From Massilia endophytica (GTDB taxonomy: Bacteria > Pseudomonadota > Gammaproteobacteria > Burkholderiales > Burkholderiaceae_D), in NCBI RefSeq assembly GCF_021165955.1, contig NZ_CP088952.1, forward strand, positions 620,001 to 684,000: a stretch of DNA of 64,000 bases, in the 5' to 3' direction. The notes beneath the pieces are model-generated. The model worked only from the letters and a program-made list of their open reading frames with translations, did no database searches and was not told the origin of the DNA. This document shows positions 41,567 through 51,057 of this stretch, one piece after another; within the stretch, counting starts at the first letter, position 1, and every line of letters starts with the position of its first letter. Position numbers and translations under genes: made by a program.

Positions 41567-42610
41567 TCAGCGTGCGCCTTCGTGCGCCAGCAGCCATTCC
41601 TTGCGTGCGAGTCCGCCGCCATAACCTGTGAGCGAACCATCCTTGCCGATCACGCGGTGGCAGGGAATGATGATGGCGATGCGGTTGGCGCCATTGGCCG
41701 AGGCTACCGCCCGCGTGGCGCTGGGAGCTCCGATGCGTTCCGCGAGCGCCTGGTAATGTGTTGCCTCGCCAAAGGGCAGGCTGCGCAGCGCGGCCCACAC
41801 GCGGGTCTGGAATGCGCTGCCGGGCGCGTCGAGCGGCACGCTGAATTCCGTCCGCTTGCCTGCGAAGTACTCGCCCAGCTGCGATTCGGTCTCGCGCGTA
41901 TGCTCGTTCTCGCCCGCCAGAATGCGGGTGCGGAAGTGTCGCTGGATGTCGCGCAGCTCGGTCTCCAGCATGCGCCTGTCGGTGAACTCCAGCAGGCATA
42001 CGCCGTTCTCGCTGGCGCAGACAAACATGGGCCCCAGCGGCGTGGAGAAGCGGTGCATTACCAGCGGAGCCGCTGCGTTGCTCGGTGCATGGCCCGTCAT
42101 TTTCTTGAAGGTGTAGGCGAAGCCGCTCAGGGATTCATAGCCGCTGCCCAGGGCCGCTTCCGTTGCGCTGCGTCCGTCCTTCAGCTCCGCCATGGCGCCA
42201 TTGATGCGCAGCATGCGCTGGTAGGCCTGGAAGCTGAAGCCGTGGTGCTTCAGGAACCAGCGGCGAATCAGTTCAGGGCTCAGCCCCAGCGAGCGCAGTT
42301 CGCCGTCCGGTATGCGGCGGGTGGACGCTTCTCGCACCAGCGCCACGGCGCGCGCCACCTGAGGAGGCACGTCAGGGCTGTTCTCCGTTGGGCGGCATAC
42401 CTTGCAGGGCCTGAAGCCCAGCGCCAGCGGCTCCTTCAGGTCGGTGAAGAAGTCCACGTTCTCCAGCTTGGGCTTGCGCGCCCGGCAGGTGGCTATGCAG
42501 AAGATGCCCGTGGTCTTCACTGCGGCATAGAACGCGCCCACATGCTGCGGCGAGCGGTCCACGAGCGCGCGGTAGCAGCGCTGGATATCGTTGGCGTCAC
42601 TGATTTTCAT
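41567..42610 (-). CDS. ada: Ada: DNA methyl phosphotriester repair and AraC-type activator
   Basis: A full 347-residue Ada. The zinc site uses C38, C42, C69 and C72, exactly as in E. coli; C38 accepts methyl groups from DNA phosphotriesters and turns the protein into an activator. An AraC-type DNA-binding domain follows (RIPDGELRSLGLSPELIRRWF, then the second helix-turn-helix). The C-terminal O6-alkylguanine DNA methyltransferase has the active-site motif IIPCHRVIG with C317. The start overlaps the end of the PEP-mutase gene by 14 bases, so translation is coupled. It likely controls itself as part of the adaptive response. Confidence 0.95.
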   Translation of the reverse strand: MKISDANDIQRCYRALVDRSPQHVGAFYAAVKTTGIFCIATCRARKPKLENVDFFTDLKEPLALGFRPCKVCRPTENSPDVPPQVARAVALVREASTRRIPDGELRSLGLSPELIRRWFLKHHGFSFQAYQRMLRINGAMAELKDGRSATEAALGSGYESLSGFAYTFKKMTGHAPSNAAAPLVMHRFSTPLGPMFVCASENGVCLLEFTDRRMLETELRDIQRHFRTRILAGENEHTRETESQLGEYFAGKRTEFSVPLDAPGSAFQTRVWAALRSLPFGEATHYQALAERIGAPSATRAVASANGANRIAIIIPCHRVIGKDGSLTGYGGGLARKEWLLAHEGAR

Positions 42611-43361
42611 GGCTGAAGAGTGCTGCGAAGCTTTGCCGGGATCGAATGGCGTCGAGGCGGCGGCGCAGCTCCTGTTTCAATTCGCCGTGCACGGCGTTGC
42701 CCATGCTGATGCGCTTCACGCCGAGCGCCGCAAGCGTGGCGAAGTCCGGCAGGCGCGGCATGGCCAGCACATTGACCGGACGCGCCAGGCTGCCCGCCAC
42801 TTCGCGGATGTCTGCGGCTTCGGTGATGCAGGGAGCGAAGATCCCGTCCGCACCGTGCCCGATGTACTGCCTGCCGCGCGACAGCGTTTCCTGCAGCGCA
42901 TCCGGTACGCCGAGCAGAAAGGGATCGGTGCGGGCATTGATGAACAGTTCCGGGCAGGCACTGCGGATTGCCGCGATCAGGCCTGCGAGATGTTCGGGCG
43001 GCAGGAGTTGGCGTTTGCCGTCCACCACCCGGCTGTCTTCGATGTTGATGCCCACGATACCCAGCTCCTGCAGGCGCTGTGCATTGGCGGCCACGCTGTC
43101 CGCATCGTCGGCATAACCCCCTTCGATATCCACGCTGAGAGGCAGCGTGGTGGAGGCGCGGATGCGGCGCACGATGAAGAGCAGCTCGTCGAAGGACGTG
43201 CCTTCCCCATCCTCGTAGCCCAGCATGCCTGCGATGGCGGCGCTCGATGTGGCGATGGCCGCATAGCCCGCCGCCTGGGCGGCAAGGGCGCTTGGGACAT
43301 CCCAGGCGTTGGCGATGAGGAGCGGCGCATCGGCCGCATGCAGTGCATGGAAGCTGGACAT
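42597..43361 (-). CDS. Isocitrate lyase/PEP mutase-family protein
   Basis: From the ATG at 43361 (ribosome binding site GGAGA) the protein has 254 residues. The TIM-barrel of this superfamily is shown by LLIANAWDVPSALAAQAAG, the metal-binding SVDIEGGYADD, GINIEDS and INARTDPFLLG. Members split carbon-carbon or phosphorus-carbon bonds of oxaloacetate, methylisocitrate or PEP; this short form often acts as oxaloacetate decarboxylase-like or PEP hydrolase-like enzyme, so the reaction is open. It is the first gene of a two-gene operon with ada, an unusual partner. Confidence 0.85.
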   Translation of the reverse strand: MSSFHALHAADAPLLIANAWDVPSALAAQAAGYAAIATSSAAIAGMLGYEDGEGTSFDELLFIVRRIRASTTLPLSVDIEGGYADDADSVAANAQRLQELGIVGINIEDSRVVDGKRQLLPPEHLAGLIAAIRSACPELFINARTDPFLLGVPDALQETLSRGRQYIGHGADGIFAPCITEAADIREVAGSLARPVNVLAMPRLPDFATLAALGVKRISMGNAVHGELKQELRRRLDAIRSRQSFAALFSHENQ

Positions 43362-43457
43362 GAAAGTCTCCGGGATCGAATGAGCGGACAGCTTAACGAA
43401 ACCGGGCCCGCCGCGCCAACCGAAAAATGGACGACTATTTTTCGGTATAGTACGGGA

Positions 43458-44075
43458 ATGGATGCCACGACCCTTCTGCTCTTCGTCCCTGCCTGCTTCG
43501 CCATCAACATGGCGCCGGGCCCAAACAACCTGCTCTCGATCAGCAATGCCACGCGCTACGGCTTCCGTGCAGCCTGGATGGCCGGCGCGGGCCGCCTCAT
43601 TGCGTTTGCGGGCATGATCGCGCTGGCCTCGGCGGGACTGGCGGTGGTGCTGCATACCTCCGAGCTGCTGTTCATGGCAATCAAGACGGCTGGCGCCTTC
43701 TACCTCTTCTACATCGCCTGGCAGCTGTGGCGCGCCGGGCCCGGGACGGAAGGAGCGGCGCAGGCCGGGGCCACCATGTCCCAGCTGCTGCGCCAGGAGT
43801 TCCTGGTGGCGGCAGGGAATCCGAAAGCGATCCTGGTGTTCACGGCCTTCCTGCCCCAGTTCGTCGATCCCTCGCAGCCCATGGCCTTGCAGTTCACCAT
43901 CCTGGGCGGCCTGTTCCTGCTTTTCGAGATCGCCGCCATTGCCGTCTACGCCTGGATGGGCGTGGGCATGCGCCGCTTCCTTGGCGACCCGCGCGGCCGC
44001 CAGCTCTTCAACCGCAGCTGCGCCACTTTGCTGGGCGGCGCCGGCCTCGGCCTGCTCCTGTCTCGCCGCGCCTGA
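43458..44075 (+). CDS. LysE-family amino-acid exporter
   Basis: A 205-residue protein with six predicted membrane helices, of the LysE/RhtB family: PACFAINMAPGPNNLLSISNATRYG at the N-terminus is the conserved first loop, and LVAAGNPKAILVFTAFLPQFV is the fourth-helix motif. These carriers export amino acids such as lysine, threonine or homoserine. It is divergent from the PEP-mutase gene and ended by a hairpin plus T-run. Confidence 0.88.
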   Translation: MDATTLLLFVPACFAINMAPGPNNLLSISNATRYGFRAAWMAGAGRLIAFAGMIALASAGLAVVLHTSELLFMAIKTAGAFYLFYIAWQLWRAGPGTEGAAQAGATMSQLLRQEFLVAAGNPKAILVFTAFLPQFVDPSQPMALQFTILGGLFLLFEIAAIAVYAWMGVGMRRFLGDPRGRQLFNRSCATLLGGAGLGLLLSRRA

Positions 44076-44103
44076 CGCCATCTTCGGCCAAAAAGGGGCA
44101 AAT

Positions 44104-44126
44104 GTCCTAAAAATGTAGGACTTTTT
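44104..44126 (+). terminator. Terminator of the lysE-family gene
   Basis: GTCCTA pairs with TAGGAC around a six-base loop and is followed by five T, 28 bases after the stop codon. Confidence 0.65.
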
Positions 44127-44184
44127 CAGTGCTTTTGTAGCAATCCCTTCAAATCGCCCGAACATGCGCTAATCTTCGATTGTT

Positions 44185-44215
44185 GCCATGGGGAATCTAT
44201 CTCCCATGGCTTTTT
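44185..44215 (+). terminator. Hairpin and T-run in the leader of the chitinase gene
   Basis: GCCATGGG pairs with CCCATGGC around a ten-base loop, followed by TTTTT, 24 bases before the ATG of the large chitinase. As the lysE gene already has its own terminator, this may be an attenuator controlling entry into the chitinase gene, or a second, strong terminator with the chitinase promoter in the short space after it. Confidence 0.45.
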
Positions 44216-44238
44216 GCCAACTCAATCGTGGACAATTT

Positions 44239-47200
44239 ATGAAGACCAAGCTCATCGCGCGTGCGCTATTGCTCGCGCTAAGTAGCACAGCCTGTCTATT
44301 GCCCGCTGCCGGGCACGCCGCCAACGCCAAGCCGGTCCCGGTCGTGCACTGGGAACAGTTCCCGGGTGAACCGATCATCGTATTCGGCGGCGCCGATTCC
44401 ACCGATCCGGACGGCCATGTCGTCGGCTACAGCTGGAAATTCGGCGACGGCGCGAGCGGTACAGGCCAGGACACCAGCCATATGTACGCCAAGCCCGGCA
44501 AGTACACGGTGACTTTCACGGCCAAGGACGACAAGGGCGCCACCGCCAGCAAGAGCTTTACCGTGACGGTGGCGGGCAAGCCCAACGTGGCTCCCACAGC
44601 CAAGGGCACCGTGACCGTAACGCCGAACAGCTTCACGGCCGCCTTCAACGCCACCGGTTCGAGCGATCCGGATGGCAGGATCGCCAGCTATGCCTGGAAC
44701 TTCGGCGACGGCACCAGCGGTACGGGCCTGAAGGCGAGCCACGTCTACAAGACGGCAGGCAGCTATACCGCCGTCCTCACCGTGAAGGACAACGAAGGCG
44801 CCACCAATACGCTGGAGCTCCCATTGGCCGTCACCGGTCCGGCGCCCAACAAGCCTCCGGTGGCCGCCGCAACGGCCACCCAGCAGGCGGGCAAGCTCAC
44901 GGTGAGCTTCAACGCCACCGCCTCCAGCGACCCCGATGGCAAGGTCGCCAGCTACGCCTGGAACTTCGGCAACGGCAAGACGGGCGCCGGCGCAACGCCC
45001 AGCCACACCTATGCGGCCGCAGGCAGCTATAACGTGACCCTGACGGTCAAGGACAACAAGGGCGCCACCGGCAGCCTGTCCCTGCCGGTTACGGTGAACC
45101 CGCCCGCCGCGAACAAGCCTCCGGTCGCCGCCGCCAGTGCGAACCAGTCGGGCAAGCTGACCGTGAGCTTCGACGCCAGCGCCTCGAAGGACACGGACGG
45201 CAGCATCGCCAGCTACGCCTGGAACTTCGGCGACGGCAAGACGGGCGCCGGCATGAAGGTCAGCCACGTCTACGCGGCGGCAGGGCAGTACCAGGCCACG
45301 CTGACGGTGAAGGACAACAAGGGCGCCAGCGCTTCGCTGCCCCTGACCGTGACGGTCACCGCAGGCAGCACGGCTGCGACGCCGTGGGTCTCCGGCTATT
45401 ACGCAGGCTGGTTCTGGAACGACTATCAGCCGCAGCACATCGACATGAGCGCCATGACCCATGTGGTCTTCGGCCGCGTGGCGCCAGGCGGCGGCACCCT
45501 GGGCGGCACGCCGGGCCAGATCGTGCCCGGCGCAGGCACCGCCCACGATGCGGGCCAGCTGCCCGCCAGCGTGACTTCGCTCAGCGTCGAGGACTTCCTC
45601 GTGCAGCGCGCCCACGGCGCGGGCATCAAGGCCCTGCTCATGCTGGGCGGGAATGACGATGGAGCGGGCTTCTCGGCCTCCACCAAGCCCGGTGTGCGCA
45701 CCACCTTCATCAACAACCTCGTCACCTACCTGGCCACCCACGACTACGACGGCGTGGACGTGGACTGGGAAGACCATATCGAAACGGCCGACGACCAGAA
45801 CCAGCTGATCGCCTTCATCACGGAACTGAAGCAGGCCGCCTCCATCCACAACCGCTACCGCGACCGCCCGCTGATCGTGACCTTCCCGACCAGCATCCTG
45901 AACATGAACTACGACGTGGTGCCGGGCTGGAAGGTGCAGGTCGCCGAACTGGTGGACCAGTTCAACATCATGAGCTACGAGATCGCCTTCGCGCACGGCG
46001 GCTGGACCACCTGGCACTTCTCGCCACTGTTCGGCCAGAGCGGCACCCACCCGAGCGATGTGTCGAGCAGCGTGCAGGCCTATATCGACGCGGGCATCGT
46101 GCCGGGCAAGATCGGCATCGGCCTGGGCTTCTACGCCCTGAGCTTCACGCCGCCCGTAACGGGCCCGAACCAGACCGTGAGCCAGATGGAGTCGAACGAC
46201 GCCACCTGGAGCTATGCGAACCTGGTGAATGGCGGCTTCCTGTCGGCGGGCACCTATGTGTGGGACGACGTAGCGCAGGTGGGCTACCGCTCCTACCCGG
46301 GCGGTTTTACCGGCCATGCCGAATACAACACTGGCACCACCGGCTTCCTGAGCTACGAGGACCCGCGCAGCATCGCCGTGAAAGGCAAGTGGGTGCGCGA
46401 GAAGCAGCTGGGCGGCGCCATCATCTGGACCATCAACTACGGCTCGCCGGATGGCCTGAACAACCCGCTGCTGAACGCGGTCAAGCAGTCCTTCCTCATG
46501 GGCGCGGACAGCGTGCAGCCCTACGCCCGCTTCACCTCCGCCATGCCTTCGACCACGGAGCTGCGCTTCAACTTCGACGCCAGCCAGTCGGCGGACGCGG
46601 AAGACAAGCCGGTGGCCAGCTACAGCTGGAACTTCGGCGACGGCGCCACCGCAACGGGCGTCAACGCCAGCCATGTGTACGCCAGCGCGGGCCGCTACCT
46701 GGTGACCCTGACCGTCACCGACGCCAAGGGCGTGAGCGCGTCCACCACCTCCTCGGTGCTGGCCGACTTCCCGCCGCCGCCGGATGAACTGCCGCCGCTG
46801 GAGCCGGTGCCTGCCGCGAACGGTCCCCGTCCCTGGGTTACCGCCTACTACGCGGGCTGGTTCTGGAACTTGTTCGAGCCGCAGTATGTGGACATGAGCG
46901 CCATGAGCCACTACGTGTTCGGCCGCGTGGCGCCGGGCGGCGGCACCCTGGGCGGCCAGCCGGGCGAGGTGGTTCCGGGCGCGGGCACGGCGCACCAGCC
47001 GGGCATCCTGGGCAGCCTCACGAACAAGAGCGTGGAGGATTACCTGGTGCAGCGCGCCCACGAATCCGGCGTCAAGGCGCTGCTGATGATCGGCGGCATG
47101 GGCGACGGCCTGGGCTTCCTGCGCTCGACCACTTCACTCACCCGTCCCGTATTCGTGAAGAACCTGCTGGACTACCTGGAGGCTCACGACTACGACGGCA

Positions 47201-47937
47201 TCGACCTCGACTGGGAAGACGTGCTCGACACCGACCAGGCCAAGCTCCAGCTCACGGCCCTCATCGCCAACCTGCGCGCAGGCGCCAAGGAGCGCGCCCG
47301 CTGGCAGGACCCGTCGAAACCGTTCGTGATCACCTTCCCGAACTATGCGATGAACATGAACTACGAGACCGTGCCCCAGTGGAAGGTCACCGTGGCCTCC
47401 ATCGTCGACCAGTTCAACCTGATGAGCTATGCCTTGGGCTTCAACGCGGACGGCTGGACCAGCACCACCTTCAGCCCCATCGAAGGCAAGACGCCGACCC
47501 ACCCCATGGACGTGAGCTCCAGCATCCAGGCCTACCAGGACGCGGGCATCGACCGCAAGAAACTGGGCGTGGGCATCGGTTTCTACGGCATGAGCTATGC
47601 GCCGCCGGTCACCGCGCCGAACCAGCCAGCGACCGCCATGAACAACAGCGATACCAGCCTGAGCTACGCGCAGCTGGTGAACGAAGGCTACCTGAGCAAT
47701 GGCAGCTATCACTGGGATGACGTGGCCAAGATGGGCTACCGCTCCTACAGCGGCGCGAACGGCTTCAAGGGCGCGGGCATGCTGAGCTACGAGGACGAGG
47801 CCAGCATCGCGGCCAAGGGCAAGTGGGTGCGCAACACCGGCACCGGCGGCGCCATTATCTGGACCATCAATTACGGCAGTCCGGACGGCAAGGCCAACCC
47901 GCTGATGAACGCGGCGAAGAAGGCCTTCCTGCAGTAA
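44239..47937 (+). CDS. Multidomain secreted chitinase with two GH18 and five PKD domains
   Basis: The 1232-residue protein has a signal peptide (LLLALSSTACLLPAAGHA). PKD domains 1-4 occupy about 25-375, each with a W-x-F-G-(D/N)-G core (for example YAWNFGDG). The first GH18 domain starts with SGYYAGWFWND at 383 and has D504-x-x-D507-x-D509-x-E511, with E511 as proton donor. A fifth PKD domain (about 763-840) and a Pro-rich linker follow; the second GH18 domain starts at 864 (RPWVTAYYAGWFWN) and has D986-x-x-D989-x-D991-x-E993. Both active sites are complete. It should bind chitin through the PKD domains and cut it at two sites in one chain. A possible attenuator precedes it, and a strong terminator follows. 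Confidence 0.92.
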   Translation: MKTKLIARALLLALSSTACLLPAAGHAANAKPVPVVHWEQFPGEPIIVFGGADSTDPDGHVVGYSWKFGDGASGTGQDTSHMYAKPGKYTVTFTAKDDKGATASKSFTVTVAGKPNVAPTAKGTVTVTPNSFTAAFNATGSSDPDGRIASYAWNFGDGTSGTGLKASHVYKTAGSYTAVLTVKDNEGATNTLELPLAVTGPAPNKPPVAAATATQQAGKLTVSFNATASSDPDGKVASYAWNFGNGKTGAGATPSHTYAAAGSYNVTLTVKDNKGATGSLSLPVTVNPPAANKPPVAAASANQSGKLTVSFDASASKDTDGSIASYAWNFGDGKTGAGMKVSHVYAAAGQYQATLTVKDNKGASASLPLTVTVTAGSTAATPWVSGYYAGWFWNDYQPQHIDMSAMTHVVFGRVAPGGGTLGGTPGQIVPGAGTAHDAGQLPASVTSLSVEDFLVQRAHGAGIKALLMLGGNDDGAGFSASTKPGVRTTFINNLVTYLATHDYDGVDVDWEDHIETADDQNQLIAFITELKQAASIHNRYRDRPLIVTFPTSILNMNYDVVPGWKVQVAELVDQFNIMSYEIAFAHGGWTTWHFSPLFGQSGTHPSDVSSSVQAYIDAGIVPGKIGIGLGFYALSFTPPVTGPNQTVSQMESNDATWSYANLVNGGFLSAGTYVWDDVAQVGYRSYPGGFTGHAEYNTGTTGFLSYEDPRSIAVKGKWVREKQLGGAIIWTINYGSPDGLNNPLLNAVKQSFLMGADSVQPYARFTSAMPSTTELRFNFDASQSADAEDKPVASYSWNFGDGATATGVNASHVYASAGRYLVTLTVTDAKGVSASTTSSVLADFPPPPDELPPLEPVPAANGPRPWVTAYYAGWFWNLFEPQYVDMSAMSHYVFGRVAPGGGTLGGQPGEVVPGAGTAHQPGILGSLTNKSVEDYLVQRAHESGVKALLMIGGMGDGLGFLRSTTSLTRPVFVKNLLDYLEAHDYDGIDLDWEDVLDTDQAKLQLTALIANLRAGAKERARWQDPSKPFVITFPNYAMNMNYETVPQWKVTVASIVDQFNLMSYALGFNADGWTSTTFSPIEGKTPTHPMDVSSSIQAYQDAGIDRKKLGVGIGFYGMSYAPPVTAPNQPATAMNNSDTSLSYAQLVNEGYLSNGSYHWDDVAKMGYRSYSGANGFKGAGMLSYEDEASIAAKGKWVRNTGTGGAIIWTINYGSPDGKANPLMNAAKKAFLQ

Positions 47938-47960
47938 AGAGTTGGGTTGTTGTGGGTGGA

Positions 47961-47998
47961 AACCCCGCCGGTGGCGTCGCCGGCGGGGTTTTCTTTTT
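47961..47998 (+). terminator. Terminator of the chitinase gene
   Basis: AACCCCGCCGG pairs with CCGGCGGGGTT around an eight-base loop, followed by TTC and seven T. Confidence 0.85.
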
Positions 47999-50434
47999 TT
48001 ACAGGTAGGGAATGTACTCGATGCCCTGGGCGATCAGGGCGGCAGTATTGGCCTGGTTCTCGGCGCTCTCGCTGAAGCTCATGACTACCTGGGCCGCGCT
48101 CTGGCCTCCGTTCAGCTTGTCCACCCAGTACTGCACCTCGAATTCGGCGCCCTGGCGGTGCAGCACGTTTACATACAGCTTGCTGACGATGTCCCGGTAG
48201 CTTGGCGACGCGCCATACAGGTCGCGGAACTCCGGCGCATCCATGAAGCCGGCCGCGATATCGACCAGCTGCTTTCCGTCCGCCATTTTCTGCATCCAGA
48301 AGCCCATGCCGATGGCGTCCGATGGCCGGTTGAGAACCGCCTGGTAGAGGCGGAACAGCTGGCCTGGCGTGCCGTCGCCGTCGAGCGCGATGCTGATGTC
48401 GGTGAAGGTGAGGCGCTCCACATTGCTGAGCGTGTCGGTGCCGTCCACGCCATGCTTGTCCGCGACCGTAAAGCCGCTGCCGTTCTTGCTGATGGTGTAG
48501 TCGCTGCGCTTGCCGTCCAGGACCAGGCGGTCCATGCCGCCGCCCCCGTCGACGGTGTCGTTGCCCTTGCCGCTGTAGACGGTCTCTCCGGCGGCACCGC
48601 CCGCAATCCTCTCGCCGCCATCGCCCGCACGGTATTCGTGGGAGGCAGGAATTGCGGTGGGGAAGACATTGCTCAGCACGCTATAGCCTGCGCTGGACGC
48701 TTCCACCAGGTCCGGCTTGCCATCGCCATTGACATCGGTGGCGAGGATATGGGAGCCCACGGCGCTTTCCCAGCCCATGCTGAACTGGCCAGCGCCATTG
48801 TTCATGTAAATGCGCGAGGTGGCGCCTGCAGTGCCATCGACCACGATGTCCTGGAAGCCGTCGCCGTTGACGTCCACCGCGGTAGCCGACAGATACCACT
48901 CCGTGGCGCCGGTGGGCGTGGTGGACTGCGGCAGGCGCTGGGCCGTTTCGTCGTGGAAGTGGCCGTTGCCGTCGTTGACCAGCAGCTGCAGGTAGGGCGT
49001 CTTGTAGAACTCGCCGTGCGCGCCGCCGTTGGTGACGGACTGGATCAGGTCGGGCAGGGCGTCGCCGTTCAGGTCGATGGTTTCGATGCCGATCACGATA
49101 TCCTTCGGCACGCCGCTGCGCGGCAGCTCGATGGGCGTGCTGGTGGCGAAGCTGCCGTGGCCGTCGTTCAGCAATACTCGGCTCGGGTAGGGGCTCGGAT
49201 CCCACGTGCCGAGCACCATATCGTCGTAGCCGTCGTTGTTCAGGTCCCGCAACATGGACCAGGTGTTGCCCGGGTCGAAGCCGGAGGGGCGCAGCGAAGC
49301 GGGCAGCAGGCTCGGCGAGGCGGTGAAGTGGCCGGTGCCGTCGTTGATCAGCAGCTGGTTGGCATTGCCGGTGCTGTCGTTGAGCGCGTTGACCAGCAGG
49401 TCCAGGTAGCCATCCTTGTTGACGTCGCCGATCGAGGTGCCATGGTTCTGCGCCAGGCGCTGCGGCAAGGTGGAAGTGGCGCTTTCCAGCTTGCCCGTGG
49501 CAGGGTTGGACAGGTAATAGGAATTCTGCCCGCCGGGGAAGGGCGGGGCATCCACGCCGAAGTCCGGGTTGAAGATGTCGGACACGCCGTCCTTGTTGAA
49601 GTCGGCCGTGAAAATGCGCGGCACGAAATTGACCTTGGGGATGCCCGCGCCGAACACGGAGGCGGTGCCGTCGGTGAAATGGCCCTGGCCGTCGCCCAGC
49701 AGCACCTGAAGCGGCTCGGCGGTGAGGCCGACGTCCGCGTTGGCGCGCACGATCAGCACATCGGTCTTGCCGTCGCCGTTGAAATCGCCTGCGCGCAGCT
49801 GCTGCACCTTGCCCATGTCGAAGGAAGGCAGGTAGGTCTTTGCGCGCAGGAAGCCCTGGCTGTCGTCGTACATGTCGCGCGTAACCGTGACATTGTCCGA
49901 ATTCGGGCCCGTAAAGCTGATGGCATTCACGCCTTGCAGGGTAAGTACGCCCTTGTCTCCATTGGGCATGTTCTTGCGGACGGTGAAGGTATCGCTTGCC
50001 TTGTCGTAGCTGATGGCGGTGTCGGTCGAGCGCGCGTCGTACATCTTGACGGTGTCGATGCCGCCGCCGCCGATCACCTTGTCGCTGCCCCAGCTGAGCC
50101 AGAAGGTGTCGTTGCCGCTGCTGCCGGTCAGCTCGTCGTTATAGCCCGAGTCGGCCACGGAATGCACATTGATCAGGGTGTCGGTGCCGCCGTAGCCGTC
50201 CTGGGCGGTACCCGTGGCCAGATTGACCTTCACCGCGGCGGGAGAATTCCAATAGGCGGCCGTGACCCAGACGTTTTTGGCTGTGATGGTGTCATTGCCC
50301 GCTTCGCCGATGGCGTTGCCGTCCGCAACGGTCAGGCTGTCGTCGCCCTTGCCGCCGAATATGTTGGTGCCGCTCGCAATGCCGAGCGCGCTCTGGTCGA
50401 TCGTGTCGTTGCCGTCTGTGCCGTGATAATCCAT
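47999..50434 (-). CDS. Secreted RTX/VCBS-repeat protein with C-terminal DUF4214 domain
   Basis: An 811-residue protein without an N-terminal signal peptide, which fits secretion by a type I system. It begins with RTX-like Ca-binding nonapeptides (GTDGNDTI, GGKGDDSLTVADG, GEAGNDTITAK), then holds seven VCBS/FG-GAP units with the Asp-rich calcium loop (DFNGDGKTD, DFNKDGVSD, DVNKDGYLD, DLNNDGYDD, DLNGDALPD, DVNGDGFQD, DVNGDGKPD), which suggests a beta-propeller. A further RTX block (GKGNDTVDGGGGMDRL) and a DUF4214 domain (about 695-790, FRLYQAVLNRPSDAIGMGFW) end it. DUF4214 proteins are common in surface and S-layer-linked proteins. It may be an adhesin or glycan-binding protein; no transporter lies adjacent. 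Confidence 0.85.
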   Translation of the reverse strand: MDYHGTDGNDTIDQSALGIASGTNIFGGKGDDSLTVADGNAIGEAGNDTITAKNVWVTAAYWNSPAAVKVNLATGTAQDGYGGTDTLINVHSVADSGYNDELTGSSGNDTFWLSWGSDKVIGGGGIDTVKMYDARSTDTAISYDKASDTFTVRKNMPNGDKGVLTLQGVNAISFTGPNSDNVTVTRDMYDDSQGFLRAKTYLPSFDMGKVQQLRAGDFNGDGKTDVLIVRANADVGLTAEPLQVLLGDGQGHFTDGTASVFGAGIPKVNFVPRIFTADFNKDGVSDIFNPDFGVDAPPFPGGQNSYYLSNPATGKLESATSTLPQRLAQNHGTSIGDVNKDGYLDLLVNALNDSTGNANQLLINDGTGHFTASPSLLPASLRPSGFDPGNTWSMLRDLNNDGYDDMVLGTWDPSPYPSRVLLNDGHGSFATSTPIELPRSGVPKDIVIGIETIDLNGDALPDLIQSVTNGGAHGEFYKTPYLQLLVNDGNGHFHDETAQRLPQSTTPTGATEWYLSATAVDVNGDGFQDIVVDGTAGATSRIYMNNGAGQFSMGWESAVGSHILATDVNGDGKPDLVEASSAGYSVLSNVFPTAIPASHEYRAGDGGERIAGGAAGETVYSGKGNDTVDGGGGMDRLVLDGKRSDYTISKNGSGFTVADKHGVDGTDTLSNVERLTFTDISIALDGDGTPGQLFRLYQAVLNRPSDAIGMGFWMQKMADGKQLVDIAAGFMDAPEFRDLYGASPSYRDIVSKLYVNVLHRQGAEFEVQYWVDKLNGGQSAAQVVMSFSESAENQANTAALIAQGIEYIPYL

Positions 50435-50515
50435 GTGCCCGTCCTGGAAGTGGTATCGGGCAAGTATATTTAACGTATGGCAGTTGCGGGTTGCTGAAAT
50501 GCTACGTTAGCGGGC

Positions 50516-50929
50516 TCAGCCGTAGGCGCCGCCGGTATAGAGCAGGTCGAAGAGGCGGGCGATGGTGGCGATGAGCATGGCGGCGCCTACCATGACGGTG
50601 GCCACCAGTATCAGGGCCAGGAACCAGCCGGAATCGCTCTGGCGGCCGCTGCCGGCGTTATACGCGGCGTCCCACTTCTCGTCGGGCGTCAGGCCCAGCA
50701 CCAGGGCCTCCAGGAAACCGGCCAGCATGGAAACAATCAGGGGCAGGTACTGGAAATACCAGTTGGCCTGGGGAGCCAGGCTCATCACTACCCCGCACAG
50801 GGGCAGGAAGATGGCATGCGCCCAGCCCCAGCGGTCGCCCAGGCCCCGCAGATAGAAGCGGTGGACGCCCACGCCGCCCAGCGCGGCGGCGAGCAGGGTG
50901 GCGAAAGTCTTGTTCTTGTGGGATGGCAT
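50516..50929 (-). CDS. TM2-domain membrane protein
   Basis: From the ATG at 50929 the product has 137 residues. It starts with KNKTFATLLAAALGGVGVHRFYLRG, the TM2 motif (helix, GxxGxHxFYxG turn), followed by a second helix and two more hydrophobic segments. TM2 proteins are small inner-membrane proteins of unknown function. A longer frame up to 51022 adds a Pro-rich, unlikely N-terminus. Confidence 0.8.
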   Translation of the reverse strand: MPSHKNKTFATLLAAALGGVGVHRFYLRGLGDRWGWAHAIFLPLCGVVMSLAPQANWYFQYLPLIVSMLAGFLEALVLGLTPDEKWDAAYNAGSGRQSDSGWFLALILVATVMVGAAMLIATIARLFDLLYTGGAYG

Positions 50930-51057
50930 GTTTGCTAACAAAAATGGCAAGGGCGGAGGCAAAGGCGGCAGTATCGCACAAGAAAACGGCTTGCCCCAGC
51001 GGTAAAGCTGCGCGATAATCATGGATTACCCGAAATACCCACCTTTGTCGTTAATGC

